64,000 bases of DNA, taken from Luminiphilus syltensis NOR5-1B. GTDB lineage: Bacteria; Pseudomonadota; Gammaproteobacteria; Pseudomonadales; Halieaceae. Below, one piece after another: positions 27,716 through 36,478 of the stretch; the stretch's first letter is position 1, and every line of letters begins with the position of its first letter. The translations under genes were made by a program, and so were the position numbers. The stretch spans positions 2,343 to 66,342 of the forward strand of contig NZ_DS999411.1 in NCBI RefSeq assembly GCF_000158175.1, in the 5' to 3' direction. The notes under the pieces are model-generated. The model saw only the letters and a list, made by a program, of their open reading frames with translations, was not told the DNA's origin and did no database searches.

Positions 27716-28120
27716 ATGCTAGATCCAAAACTGCGCCAGGTTGTCAGCATCCGCAAAGACAAACTCGAACCCTACAACCGCTACGGCGACCCTATTCCTG
27801 GCATGTCATGGATGCCGCTGAGCGGAGAGTTACATAACGGTGAATTCGAGTGTTTCATACTGCGCATGGATCCGGGGGCAGAGTCGAAACCGCATGAGCA
27901 CGTTGGATTCGAAGAGTTTTTGGTGATGGAAGGAGAACTGATCGACTGTGACGACAGTACCTACCGTGCCGGAGATTACGTGCGGTTCCTGCAGGGATCA
28001 AAACACACGTCGAGATCACCTGATGGCTGCACTTTGCTGGTTATCCTTCGTGGGAATAATCGAACACTGGGCGAAATGGAAATGGATGAATGGTCCACTC
28101 CCCCATTAGTGAGACGCTGA
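27716..28120 (+). CDS. cupin-domain protein (ChrR-like)
   Basis: A 134-residue single-domain cupin. Metal-binding motif 1 is PHEHVGFEEFLVMEGEL (two histidines and glutamate), and motif 2 is DYVRFLQGSKHTS with its histidine. Such stand-alone cupins include ChrR-like anti-sigma sensor domains and small dioxygenases or isomerases. No sigma factor gene is nearby, so a regulatory role is unsupported. Confidence 0.85.
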   Translation: MLDPKLRQVVSIRKDKLEPYNRYGDPIPGMSWMPLSGELHNGEFECFILRMDPGAESKPHEHVGFEEFLVMEGELIDCDDSTYRAGDYVRFLQGSKHTSRSPDGCTLLVILRGNNRTLGEMEMDEWSTPPLVRR

Positions 28121-28296
28121 ATCGCCCCGGGTTTTCAGGAGACCTCTTTTCTTAATCTTAAGAGGATGTCTCTACAACAACGACAAAACGGCCTGCTGGA
28201 AAACCGGGGCGATGCACGACGGTGGTTTTGAGATTGTGTTCGGGGCACTGGTGTAGGCTTGCCGTAGATTCCACCGCTTTATCGTAGGTAGCCCGC

Positions 28297-28638
28297 TTGA
28301 GAAAAACTGATAAGAAACGGGAAAGAGATATTGTCTCGGCCCTCACCCGCGTCTGTAATGAAGCCCTGGAGTCCATCCCGGACTTCGCCTGGATAACGCA
28401 TTTCGTTGATTACGAGCATTTTCCTGAATCCCTGGTGGTCGTCAGTGTTTTCAAAGAGGATGAGCAGCTGCACAGGGCTCGCGCCTCAAAGGTGGATAAA
28501 CATTTGTCGGCGCTGGTGAGTGCGGAGCTGCGCACTATCGGTGTAACTCTCAATGCCAATTCGTCGCAAATTCGCTGCGATACCGAAGAGGCCTGCGAGC
28601 GGGAGCACGGGGGAAACTGGCAGCTGCGCTATCGATGA
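28297..28638 (+). CDS. small conserved protein of unknown function
   Basis: 113 residues from a TTG start (LRKTDKKRERDIVSALTRVC). The pattern IPDFAWITHFVDYEHFPESLVVV and the C-terminal CDTEEACEREHGGNWQLRY resemble a conserved gammaproteobacterial protein often labelled a Fis-family regulator in databases. I see no helix-turn-helix or other DNA-binding motif, so that label should not be trusted. No operon context is evident. Confidence 0.7.
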   Translation: MRKTDKKRERDIVSALTRVCNEALESIPDFAWITHFVDYEHFPESLVVVSVFKEDEQLHRARASKVDKHLSALVSAELRTIGVTLNANSSQIRCDTEEACEREHGGNWQLRYR

Positions 28639-28778
28639 GCGTTCGCCAAATCGCCGGCAATAGGCTACTTTCGAGTCTGAAAAATATCGGGCATATTCAA
28701 AAAGCAATCGAAGGAACCAGCCTCGCCGCACTGACAACAGCAGGCGGCGCAATGGATCCGTAATAGGGAGAAATCCAG

Positions 28779-29414
28779 TTGAGTAAAGCGTGCGAATCGA
28801 GGGTGACGGGGGTTGCTTTGGCAGCGTGGATGCGGCCGCTGAAGGTCGGACTGATGGCGGCACTGTGCGCCTTTGTTTTGCCGACGTCGGCCCAAACCCT
28901 GGATGATGAGGCGGTGGACTGGCTCCAGGCTTTTTTAAAAATCGATACCGTTAACCCGCCAGGCAACGAGTCCCGCGCGGTTGGTTTTTATTCTGAGATT
29001 CTGGACGCTGAAGGCATTGCCTGGAGTTCCGCCGAGAGTGCCCCCGGGCGAGGAAACATCTGGGCGCGCATCGAGGGGGGCGACGAGCCCGCGTTGATTC
29101 TTTTGCAGCATACGGATGTGGTCCCCGCAGATCCCAAATACTGGACTATCGATCCCCTGTCGGGGGAAATTCGCGACGGCTATATCTGGGGTCGCGGTGC
29201 TATCGATATGAAGGGAACAGGCATCACCCAGCTGGCCACTTTTCTGAGTCTCCATCGCGCGGGCAAGCCGTTGAATCGAGACGTGGTATTCGTGGCGACC
29301 GCTGATGAAGAGGCGGTGGGGGGCTTTATGGCGCGGGCTGGCTCCTCAAAAATCATCCGGAAATTTTTGACGGCGCAGGACTGCTCCTCAACGAGGGTGG
29401 CAGCGGCCGCCTGA
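28779..29414 (+). CDS. M20-family metallopeptidase, N-terminal part (frameshifted)
   Basis: TTG start with AGGGAG upstream, then a signal peptide (MAALCAFVLPTSAQ) and the N-terminal catalytic domain of an exported M20/M25/M40 zinc peptidase. Zinc-ligand motifs are LLQHTDVVPAD and WGRGAIDMKGTG (the bridging aspartate) and TADEEAVGGF (catalytic and ligand glutamates). After GGFMAR the frame is lost. The sequence then reads GSSKIIRKF instead of the expected GWLLKNHPEIF, which is open in the next frame. One G seems to be missing at about 29336 (run of three instead of four). Intact, the gene would encode about 475 residues. Confidence 0.87.
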   Translation: MSKACESRVTGVALAAWMRPLKVGLMAALCAFVLPTSAQTLDDEAVDWLQAFLKIDTVNPPGNESRAVGFYSEILDAEGIAWSSAESAPGRGNIWARIEGGDEPALILLQHTDVVPADPKYWTIDPLSGEIRDGYIWGRGAIDMKGTGITQLATFLSLHRAGKPLNRDVVFVATADEEAVGGFMARAGSSKIIRKFLTAQDCSSTRVAAAA

Positions 29415-29440
29415 CCGCCAAGGGCGAAACGACATTCTCG

Positions 29441-30205
29441 GTGGAGCTGACTCAGAAAGTGCCCGTATGGTTGAGGCTTACGGCGATCGACAAGCCGGGA
29501 CACGGCTCCATGCCTTATCCCACTTCCTCTGTAACCCGCGTGGTTCAGGCGCTGGAGCTGGTGCGCACCAACCCCTTCCCCGCCCGGATCATTCCCCCCG
29601 TGGATGCGATGTTCCGCAGCATCGCTCAGAGTGCAGAGCCCGATTGGGTGCCCGCGTTTGAAAATATGACCGAGGCGATTGAGGCGCCGGATTTTCTCAG
29701 TCGCCTGCAGGGCTTTTCGCCACTCATGCATGCGCTTACGCGGGATACCTGCTCTATTACGCGGATGTCGGCGTCGAACAAGATCAACGTTGTTCCCCCG
29801 GAGTCCTGGGGTGAGCTCGATTGCCGCATTCTGCCCGATGAACCTGTGGATGATTTTGTAGAAGAAGTGCGTGAGCTGGTGGCGCCCAGCGGGGTCGAAG
29901 TGGAAGTGCTTATGGCGTTTTCGCCGGCGATTACCGACACAGACTCGCGCCTTTACTCTGCCATTACCGATATCACGGCGGAGCGCCATCCGAGATCGCG
30001 AGTTATGCCCTCGGTGTCAGCAGGTTTTACCGATAGTCACTTCACCCGCGATGCCGGTATCGCCAGCTATGGTTTTACACCCGCGGTAATACCCGAAGAA
30101 GAGATGGGAAGAATTCGCGGAAACGACGAAAGGATCAGCGAGACTGCTTTTCGTCGGGGGGTCGATGATCACCTCGCGATTATCGAGGCCGTGGTTTACG
30201 ACTGA
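29441..30205 (+). CDS. M20-family metallopeptidase, C-terminal part (frameshifted)
   Basis: The remainder of the peptidase: lid/dimerisation domain (IDKPGHGSMPYPTSSVTRVVQ) and the last catalytic-domain segments (SVSAGFTDSHFTRDAGIASYG and the final HLAIIEAV). True coding in this frame starts near 29337, just after the lost base (WLLKNHPEIFDGAGLLLNEG), well before this fragment's first in-frame ATG-like codon. The family removes N-terminal residues from peptides or deacylates amino acids in the periplasm. It is followed, after a tandem repeat, by a gamma-glutamyltransferase gene in the same direction. Confidence 0.87.
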   Translation: MELTQKVPVWLRLTAIDKPGHGSMPYPTSSVTRVVQALELVRTNPFPARIIPPVDAMFRSIAQSAEPDWVPAFENMTEAIEAPDFLSRLQGFSPLMHALTRDTCSITRMSASNKINVVPPESWGELDCRILPDEPVDDFVEEVRELVAPSGVEVEVLMAFSPAITDTDSRLYSAITDITAERHPRSRVMPSVSAGFTDSHFTRDAGIASYGFTPAVIPEEEMGRIRGNDERISETAFRRGVDDHLAIIEAVVYD

Positions 30206-30247
30206 GTTCAGTCGCTCTGCTTAGACGTTCAGTCGCTCTGCTTAGAC
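30206..30247 (+). repeat. 21-base tandem duplication
   Basis: Two identical 21-base units (30206-30226 and 30227-30247), each beginning GTTCAGTCGCTC and ending CTTAGAC, lie directly after the M20 stop codon. Likely a slippage duplication. Confidence 0.85.
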
Positions 30248-30343
30248 ACGCTTAACTTGGCGATACCCTCCCAGGCAATACGGTAGTGGCTGGGCGGGTG
30301 TTAGGATGCAGGAAATGTCGATCACATTTTCAGGGATAGAGAT

Positions 30344-32155
30344 ATGACACGAGTCCTCGCGGCTATCGTACTGGGAACAAGCCTCGCCTCCATCGTTCAC
30401 GCGCAATCCGACAACGCATTTGGCGTGCCCACCGCCACCAATCCCCAACCCTCCGCGCGCATCGTCGCGGCTGCGGGTTCCCGGGCGCAGGGCTGGCTGG
30501 CCCAGGGGCGCTCCGAGGTGCTCGCACGCCACGGCGTCGTGGCGACCAGTGACCCCCTGGCGTCCGAGGCCGGTCTCGAGATATTGCGCAAGGGCGGCAA
30601 CGCCATCGATGCCATCGTGGCCGCCGCAGCAGTCCTCGATGTCACATCGCAGAATGATACGGGCATAGGAGGCGACCTGTTTGCCCTGGTGTGGAGTGCT
30701 GCAGATCAAAAGCTCTACGCTTTGAATTCCGCGGGCTGGGCACCCGAGGCCTGGACGAGAGAGTTCTTTACGGAGGAGCTGGGAGTTACGGAGATGCCGG
30801 ACTTCGGCGTCAATGCGGCCACCGTTCCGGGTGCTATCTCGGGTTACGACGCACTCCTGACTCGCTTTGGAACCCTGGGATTTGCGGAGACCTTTGAGCG
30901 AGCGGCGCGCCTCGCCGAGGAGGGCTGGGGACAGGCCGAGCGTCGCCACGCCGATTTGTCACGAGTACAGGACAGGCTGCGCGACGACCCTGATTCCGCG
31001 GCGACCTTTCTGGTCGATGGGGCGGTACCACCGCTGTACAGCATCATCCGCAACCCGGACCTTGCAGACGCTCTGCGCCTGATTCAGCGCGATGGCCGCG
31101 ATGCGTTCTATAAGGGTCCGATCGCCGACGCCATTGTGGCGAAAGTGCAGGCGGGTGGCGGTGTCATGACACACGCCGATCTGGCCGAGTACACGTCCGA
31201 ATGGATCGAGCCGGTCAGCAGTTCCTATCACGGCTACGATATTTTTCAGCTGCCGCCACCGGGGCAGGGTTTTGCGGCCCTGGAGATGCTCAACATTCTT
31301 GAGGTGTGCGCGCCGCAGCACAAGGTCGACTTGGCTGCGTTGGGTCCCGCGCACCCGGATTACTGGCATTTCATGGTGGAAGCCAAAAAGCTCGCCTACT
31401 CGGATCTCTATGCCTACAACGCCGATCCGAAGTTTGTAGATGTACCTATCGAAGAGTTGCTGTCAAAGTCCTACGCCGCGTCCCTGTGTGATCGGATCGA
31501 TATGAATGCCGCATCGGAACCGTCGGTGGAAGGCGGTCTCAAGGGTGGGACTGTTTACCTTACTGCGGCCGATCGCTGGGGCAATATGGTCAGCCTCGTA
31601 CACAGTGTTTACGATGTTTACGGCTCGGCTGTCACGATCCCACCCTATGGCATGATCCTGCATAACCGTGGCAATCCTTTCAGCCTCGATGCCGATCATC
31701 CCAATGTAGTAGAGCCAAGAAAGCGCCCGTTCCACTCAATTATCGCGGGCTTTGTTATGCAGGGCGGTGCGCCCCTGATGACCTTTGGCAACATGGGTGG
31801 GCGCGTGCAGCCGGAGACCCACGCGCAGCACATGGTCAATATGATCGACCACGGTATGAACGTGCAGATGACGACGGACGCCGCACGTTTTACCCACAAT
31901 CAGCGCTCGAACGTGCTTGCCATGGAGCAACAGCTTGAGGCCCTCGTCGGTACAGCGCTGCGCGCTCGCGGGCATGATGTCAAAGCAGTTAACGGTGGCG
32001 CCGTAGGTGGTTACCAGGGGATTCTGTTTACCCCCGAACCCGGTCTTGAGGCCCCTGTTTACGGCGCGCAGAGCATTGAGCAGGATGCCCCGGTAAACGG
32101 TGTGTACCGGGTCGGGTCGGACCACCGCAAGGATGGTTCGGCGGTGGGCTGGTGA
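30344..32155 (+). CDS. ggt: gamma-glutamyltransferase
   Basis: A 603-residue exported Ntn-hydrolase precursor with a signal peptide (RVLAAIVLGTSLASIVHA). The large-subunit part has GVVATSDPLASEAGLEIL, GGNAIDAIVAAAAVL and DTGIGGDLFALV. The self-cleavage site and nucleophile threonine are in LKGGTVYLTAAD at about residue 403, and the small-subunit part includes HNRGNPFSLD and the family C-terminal pattern. The usual pre-threonine sequence (DTTH) is replaced by GGTVY, so it is a divergent family member, and hydrolase rather than classical glutathione activity is possible. It would release glutamate or cysteinylglycine from gamma-glutamyl compounds in the periplasm. Confidence 0.9.
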   Translation: MTRVLAAIVLGTSLASIVHAQSDNAFGVPTATNPQPSARIVAAAGSRAQGWLAQGRSEVLARHGVVATSDPLASEAGLEILRKGGNAIDAIVAAAAVLDVTSQNDTGIGGDLFALVWSAADQKLYALNSAGWAPEAWTREFFTEELGVTEMPDFGVNAATVPGAISGYDALLTRFGTLGFAETFERAARLAEEGWGQAERRHADLSRVQDRLRDDPDSAATFLVDGAVPPLYSIIRNPDLADALRLIQRDGRDAFYKGPIADAIVAKVQAGGGVMTHADLAEYTSEWIEPVSSSYHGYDIFQLPPPGQGFAALEMLNILEVCAPQHKVDLAALGPAHPDYWHFMVEAKKLAYSDLYAYNADPKFVDVPIEELLSKSYAASLCDRIDMNAASEPSVEGGLKGGTVYLTAADRWGNMVSLVHSVYDVYGSAVTIPPYGMILHNRGNPFSLDADHPNVVEPRKRPFHSIIAGFVMQGGAPLMTFGNMGGRVQPETHAQHMVNMIDHGMNVQMTTDAARFTHNQRSNVLAMEQQLEALVGTALRARGHDVKAVNGGAVGGYQGILFTPEPGLEAPVYGAQSIEQDAPVNGVYRVGSDHRKDGSAVGW

Positions 32156-32174
32156 TCCGGCAGCTGAGACTGTC

Positions 32175-32464
32175 TGTAGTGGTCAACAGATGTCGGACAG
32201 TAAGTTAAGTTGTTTTTCAGCTCTCGCGGGCGGAATTCCGTCGTAACCAACAATGAGCGCGAGTTTGAACGTGTACCAGGATTGCGTATAGAAAATTGGA
32301 TCGACTAAAAGATGCTCATTCCAGTAATCTGCCACCGATTGAGGAGTGATCAAATGAAAACGAGAAGATCATTTACCCCTGAATTCAAACGCGAAGCGGT
32401 GAGCCTAGTATTGGATCAGGGTTGCAAGGTCTCTAATGTCGACGACCCGCCTGCCGTAGGATAG
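32175..32464. mobile_element. remnants of two IS3-family insertion sequences
   Basis: At 32354 a short plus-strand frame (MKTRRSFTPEFKREAVSLVL) is the N-terminus of an IS3-type OrfA; similarity ends about 32437 and the frame stops at 32464. On the minus strand at about 32175-32270 a different stretch encodes what looks like an OrfB C-terminus (FRPRELKNNLTYCPTSVDHY) running into an end sequence TGTAGTGGTCAAC. Both are truncated, so no active transposase remains. They separate the gamma-glutamyltransferase gene from the cytochrome c peroxidase-like operon. Confidence 0.75.
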
Positions 32465-32467
32465 GGG

Positions 32468-33673
32468 GTGATGAAAACACAGACTCGACATCGGACAATG
32501 CTTCTGTGCTTGTGCCTGCTTGCAAGCAGCCTCCAAACCATCGCGGCGCGGTCAGAAATCCCGCCGGCCGAATTCACCCTCAACAGTGACTGCCCCAAGT
32601 ATTTCGCGCTCGACCACAACCGACGCTGCCGGCTGAGCACGCTGTACGATCTCTATCCCCAGGCCGGAGAAGCGTGGGGGGGCTATCGGGTCGCTCTCGG
32701 TCCGCGCCGCGACGGATTTACCCCGCAACAGATTGATCTCGGCCGCTACCTGTTTTTTGACCCGGTGTTGTCACAGCATCAGGACTTGTCCTGCGCTCAT
32801 TGCCATGCCCCCGAATTCGGCATGTCTGATGGTCGGGCCCAAAGCATGGGTAACGGTGGACATGGCGTCGGGCCGGACCGACGCGATGGTCACACGCTTA
32901 CCCGCAGCGCCCCCCCACTCTGGAACCTGGCGTTTCAGGAGCTTTTCTTCTGGGACGGCCGCGCCACTTCTCTCGAAGATCAGATCGAGGCGGTGTTCGC
33001 GCACCCAAAAGAAATGGCAATCGACAGTGAAGCGTTGGTAGCGAGACTGAATTCGCTGCCCGCCTACCGCGACATGTTTGCCACCGCATACGCGCGCGAC
33101 AGCGTGCTGTATCGAGATGTGCTGGATGCTCTGGTTGCATTTGAAACCAGCTTGGTATCGCTCAACAGTGCCTACGATCGCTATATTCATGGTGCCCAGG
33201 ATGCGTTGACAGCGCAGGAGACCAACGGCCTGAACGTTTTTCGCTCCTTCGCGACCCGTTGCTCCCAATGTCACACTCCACCATTGTTTACCAGTGGCCA
33301 GCTCGCCACGACCGCAGTACCGCCACCGCCCGGCCAATCCTTCGACGCTGGTGCCGGGCCGGTATTTCAGGAGCCAAGCCTGTACGGTGCTTTTAAGGTA
33401 CCGAGCCTCCGCAATATCGCGCTTACCGCGCCGTATATGCACGCAGGGCAGTTTCAGTCACTGGCTGAGAGCGTCGGTTTCTACAGCGCCCTGCCCGGCC
33501 ATGCCGTCGGGGAACTAGGCCCGCGACTGACACTGCACTGGCACCTGGTCGACGCGCGACTGCGAACCGATGAAATAGAGGATCTGGTTGCCTTCATGAA
33601 GACGCTCACCGATGCAACCGCACTTCCGGAAAAACCCGACGTTTTACCATCTGGCCTGCAGGTGCTACGCTGA
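32468..33673 (+). CDS. diheme cytochrome c peroxidase (MauG/CcpA-like)
   Basis: A 401-residue exported diheme cytochrome with a signal peptide (LLCLCLLASSLQTIAA). Heme-binding motifs are CAHCH at about residue 109 and CSQCH at about residue 265. Between them are WNLAFQELFFWDGRATSLEDQ and the usual bacterial cytochrome c peroxidase order; FKVPSLRNIALTAPYMHAGQF follows the second heme with a candidate axial ligand. A GTG at 32468 is directly followed by ATG at 32471; GGATAGGGGG upstream acts as ribosome-binding site. It heads a three-gene run with the beta-helix/cytochrome fusion (36 bases later) and a TPR-like protein. It may be a peroxidase or a MauG-like oxidase. Confidence 0.9.
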   Translation: MMKTQTRHRTMLLCLCLLASSLQTIAARSEIPPAEFTLNSDCPKYFALDHNRRCRLSTLYDLYPQAGEAWGGYRVALGPRRDGFTPQQIDLGRYLFFDPVLSQHQDLSCAHCHAPEFGMSDGRAQSMGNGGHGVGPDRRDGHTLTRSAPPLWNLAFQELFFWDGRATSLEDQIEAVFAHPKEMAIDSEALVARLNSLPAYRDMFATAYARDSVLYRDVLDALVAFETSLVSLNSAYDRYIHGAQDALTAQETNGLNVFRSFATRCSQCHTPPLFTSGQLATTAVPPPPGQSFDAGAGPVFQEPSLYGAFKVPSLRNIALTAPYMHAGQFQSLAESVGFYSALPGHAVGELGPRLTLHWHLVDARLRTDEIEDLVAFMKTLTDATALPEKPDVLPSGLQVLR

Positions 33674-33709
33674 TCGTTGTAACTCATCTGTTGTGATCAG
33701 GGGGCAGTC

Positions 33710-35101
33710 ATGTCGAATGTCCGGGAGACGCTAGGAGCCACCGCTGCAGCCGCAGCACTTTGGCTGGCGATGATTGCTACAGTTCAGGCGGCGGTCCACA
33801 CCGTGCAAACCGGTGAAAGCATCCAGGAGGCTGTCAACCGCGCAGTCGCCGGCGATAGCGTTCACGTAATGCCGGGAATCTATGAGCAGACCGTCTATAT
33901 AGACAAGGACGATATCCGCCTGCGCGGGATCATTGTCAATGGCCAGCGGCCCATCCTCGACGGAAAACAACAGGCATTACACGACGGCATTATTGCCTCC
34001 GGCCACGGCGTGGTGATCGAAGGCTTCCACGTACGCAATTACCGCAGTAATGGGATTACCACCCAGGGTGGAAATAACTTCGTCATCCGCAACAATATTG
34101 TCGACAACATTCACCTTTACGGAATCTTCCCGCAATTCGGCAAAAACGGACTCGTGGCCAACAATATCATTTCGCGGACCAGCGATGCGGGCATTTATGT
34201 GGGCATGTCGGAAAACGTCGATGTCATTGCCAACGAAGTGTACGACAACGCCCTCGGTATCGAGGCCGAAAACTCGCATTTCATACTGATTGAGGCTAAC
34301 TACGTACACGACAATGCTGTCGGCATTCCGGTGGTAATCATTCCGGGTCTGCAAACAAAGACCAGCGCTGACACCATCGTCCGCAACAACTTTGTCATCA
34401 ATAATAATGCCCAACAGTTTGAGCGCGCCCGGGATCGATCCGGACGCGGGATTACCGTCGTCGGTGCGGACCGGGTCATAATCGAGGGCAACATTGTCAA
34501 AGGCAATCGAGTCTGTGGCGTCTGCGTTGCCAGCGTCGGCAGTACCGGAACGGCCTTTCCGGTGGATGCAGCCATTGACCCGCAGCCCGACCAGGCCCGC
34601 ATCGTCGGTAATGTGTTTGTCAACAACGGCTACGAAACCGGTGATTTCCAGGTTTTCGGAGCGCCGATCCCCGAGGGTGCCGACATCATGAATTTCGCCC
34701 GCGGCAACGACCATTGTTTTGACGGCGACCAGGGCGCGACCTTGCTGGGAGTGAACCATTGGCAGGACTGTGAAGGGACACCCACCAGTACCAAGGTGCG
34801 CAGTTACCAACTGGATGAGCCCATCCCAAGCGAACCCCTGTCGCCGAAGCAGAAAGCGCAACTCACCTACCATGCGGTGTGCTCCGGTTGCCACGCCTAC
34901 AGCCACATTATGATCGGCCCACCGATGCAGGTGATTCAGGGCATTTACAGGGGCAAACCGGAGGCCCTGGCTAGCTGGATCGCGGCTCCCGAGAAAAAGT
35001 GGCCGGCTGACCGGTTTCCCGCCATGCCGCCACAAAACTACCTGTCGGAAGAGCTGCGCCTGGATCTCGCCCGCTATATATTGAATGAAGTCGGCAATTG
35101 A
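33710..35101 (+). CDS. parallel beta-helix protein with C-terminal cytochrome c domain
   Basis: A 463-residue exported protein (signal peptide near LWLAMIATVQA). Residues ~30-350 form a right-handed beta-helix of the NosD/pectin-lyase type, seen as repeated turns such as NNIVDNIHLYGIFPQF, SENVDVIANEVYDNA and ADRVIIEGNIVKGN. Residues ~385-463 are a small cytochrome c: heme motif CSGCH at about residue 391 and a methionine ligand in FPAMPPQ about 45 residues later. The same chain thus joins a beta-helix with electron-transfer capacity. It starts 36 bases after the diheme peroxidase gene and ends just before the TPR-like gene. Beta-helix proteins next to diheme cytochromes are known in some gammaproteobacteria, but function is unestablished. 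Confidence 0.85.
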   Translation: MSNVRETLGATAAAAALWLAMIATVQAAVHTVQTGESIQEAVNRAVAGDSVHVMPGIYEQTVYIDKDDIRLRGIIVNGQRPILDGKQQALHDGIIASGHGVVIEGFHVRNYRSNGITTQGGNNFVIRNNIVDNIHLYGIFPQFGKNGLVANNIISRTSDAGIYVGMSENVDVIANEVYDNALGIEAENSHFILIEANYVHDNAVGIPVVIIPGLQTKTSADTIVRNNFVINNNAQQFERARDRSGRGITVVGADRVIIEGNIVKGNRVCGVCVASVGSTGTAFPVDAAIDPQPDQARIVGNVFVNNGYETGDFQVFGAPIPEGADIMNFARGNDHCFDGDQGATLLGVNHWQDCEGTPTSTKVRSYQLDEPIPSEPLSPKQKAQLTYHAVCSGCHAYSHIMIGPPMQVIQGIYRGKPEALASWIAAPEKKWPADRFPAMPPQNYLSEELRLDLARYILNEVGN

Positions 35102-35156
35102 ACCGAGCACGCTCTGCGGCCCAGTCGCCAATCCACCGCAGGAACGGGAGTTGGCC

Positions 35157-36146
35157 ATGAGCCTACCGCGCAGGCACACTCGCTGGCACGCAGCGCTCCT
35201 GCTGGCAGCAATGGCATCGCTTTTCGTGTTTCCGGTCAGTAGCCAAGCTGTCGACGCGGGTTCAGACAGTGCATTTGACTGCGCCGCCGTCAACGAGGAA
35301 AACCCGGATACATCCGAACAGCTGGCGAATCAGCTGTTGCAACAGACCTGGGATATCGATCGCCTGCGCTGTGGCGCCGAACTATTGATCGGGGTTGCCG
35401 ACGAACGAGCTGAGGACCCGGCCGCCCAGCTAAACGCTCTCAATGCGAATGCACATTACGCCTATTACCTGGATCGAATCATTCTCTACGACTTGGGTCA
35501 CCTTATTGTCTGGTACGTCGACGACGTACCCTCGGAACAGCTGGTCAGTGAGCCCATGCAGGCCCTGCAGCGCTCTCGCGTTCAACAGCGACAGCTGCTA
35601 GAAAGAGCCCGAACAACCCATCCGAATCGGGTCGAGCTCGACTATTACGATGCGCTCCTCATCGGCGCGCAGGCACCCGCACTCACGCTTTTGAAACCGG
35701 TGGTAAGCGAAGATCCACAGCGCTTGCGCGGCGCGGCGCACGCGCTGTTGGCGAGGACCTACTACGACCTACCCGACATCCTCGGAGGCGGACTTGCCAA
35801 GGCGATTGATGCCATGCAGGCCGCCCTCGAGCGGGATCCGCTAGACGCCCGTTACCTGCGACTTCTGGCCGGCTACCGGCTGGACGATGGTGATCGCCAG
35901 ACAGCTCGCGAGCTGTTGCTGCAACTCGCCAACCTCGATGTGGAGACGGCGGGATTACAACTGAAGGCCGACCAGTTGCGTGCCGGTGCGGATCTCGCAA
36001 TGCGCATGGGCGACAACGCGTTACAGACGCGGTTGGCAAATACGCGGGCCCGGTTGCTTGAGGACCACCCCAAATTACTGAGTCGCAAGGTGGTCTCGGC
36101 GATGGGACATTTTGGCACCAATGATCCGCGCGCCGATGGCGAATAA
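35157..36146 (+). CDS. exported TPR-like (TatT-type) protein
   Basis: About 329 residues with a signal peptide (HAALLLAAMASLFVFPVSSQA). ATG at 35157 with GGGAG six bases upstream is preferred over an upstream ATG that overlaps the previous gene. The mature protein is mostly alpha-helical with TPR-like repeats; LLARTYYDLPDILGGGLAKAIDAMQAAL resembles the TatT/TRAP-accessory repeat protein family. It is the third gene of the peroxidase / beta-helix-cytochrome run and may be a periplasmic scaffold for them. No enzymatic motif is seen. Confidence 0.7.
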   Translation: MSLPRRHTRWHAALLLAAMASLFVFPVSSQAVDAGSDSAFDCAAVNEENPDTSEQLANQLLQQTWDIDRLRCGAELLIGVADERAEDPAAQLNALNANAHYAYYLDRIILYDLGHLIVWYVDDVPSEQLVSEPMQALQRSRVQQRQLLERARTTHPNRVELDYYDALLIGAQAPALTLLKPVVSEDPQRLRGAAHALLARTYYDLPDILGGGLAKAIDAMQAALERDPLDARYLRLLAGYRLDDGDRQTARELLLQLANLDVETAGLQLKADQLRAGADLAMRMGDNALQTRLANTRARLLEDHPKLLSRKVVSAMGHFGTNDPRADGE

Positions 36147-36249
36147 TCGGACACGAAGCCACGTCTGCAGCGCTACAACATTAGACCTTGTAAATATTTC
36201 TGTGTAACTGCCGAGCTTAAACGTAGTCCTGTAAACGGTCTTAGAATTA

Positions 36250-36478
36250 GAGGGTTCTACCCCGATTTTAAGGACACTTCAAAAAAGTCCACCACACTGC
36301 GATCAGATTCCCGGCAGAGTTCTCCGTTGATCAAGTGGCCAACTTCCATATTTACTCCAGATTTTCTTAGATGTGATAGTGAAGAACTGGGCTTGTCACG
36401 CCTAGTTAATACCCAGTACTTATCGGAGGAAACTGGAAAACTCCAGTTAACGGTGTCTCGGATTAAGGGAAGTGGACA
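36250..36478 (-). mobile_element. insertion-element remnant flanking a truncated ligase gene
   Basis: Read on the minus strand, sequence beginning TGTCCACTTCCCTTAATCC interrupts the acyl-CoA ligase fragment at 36478. At its far end is the second copy of the dispersed repeat (GAAGTGTCC...ATCGGGGTAGAACCC), also found at 20135-20180. No transposase gene remains inside. It is interpreted as a terminal fragment or small non-autonomous element. Confidence 0.45.

Noticed and set aside
33977-35293. 438-codon open frame antisense to the beta-helix/cytochrome gene
   Set aside because: It mirrors the repetitive composition of the real gene, has no family resemblance and no ribosome-binding site; the plus-strand product has clear domains and a signal peptide.
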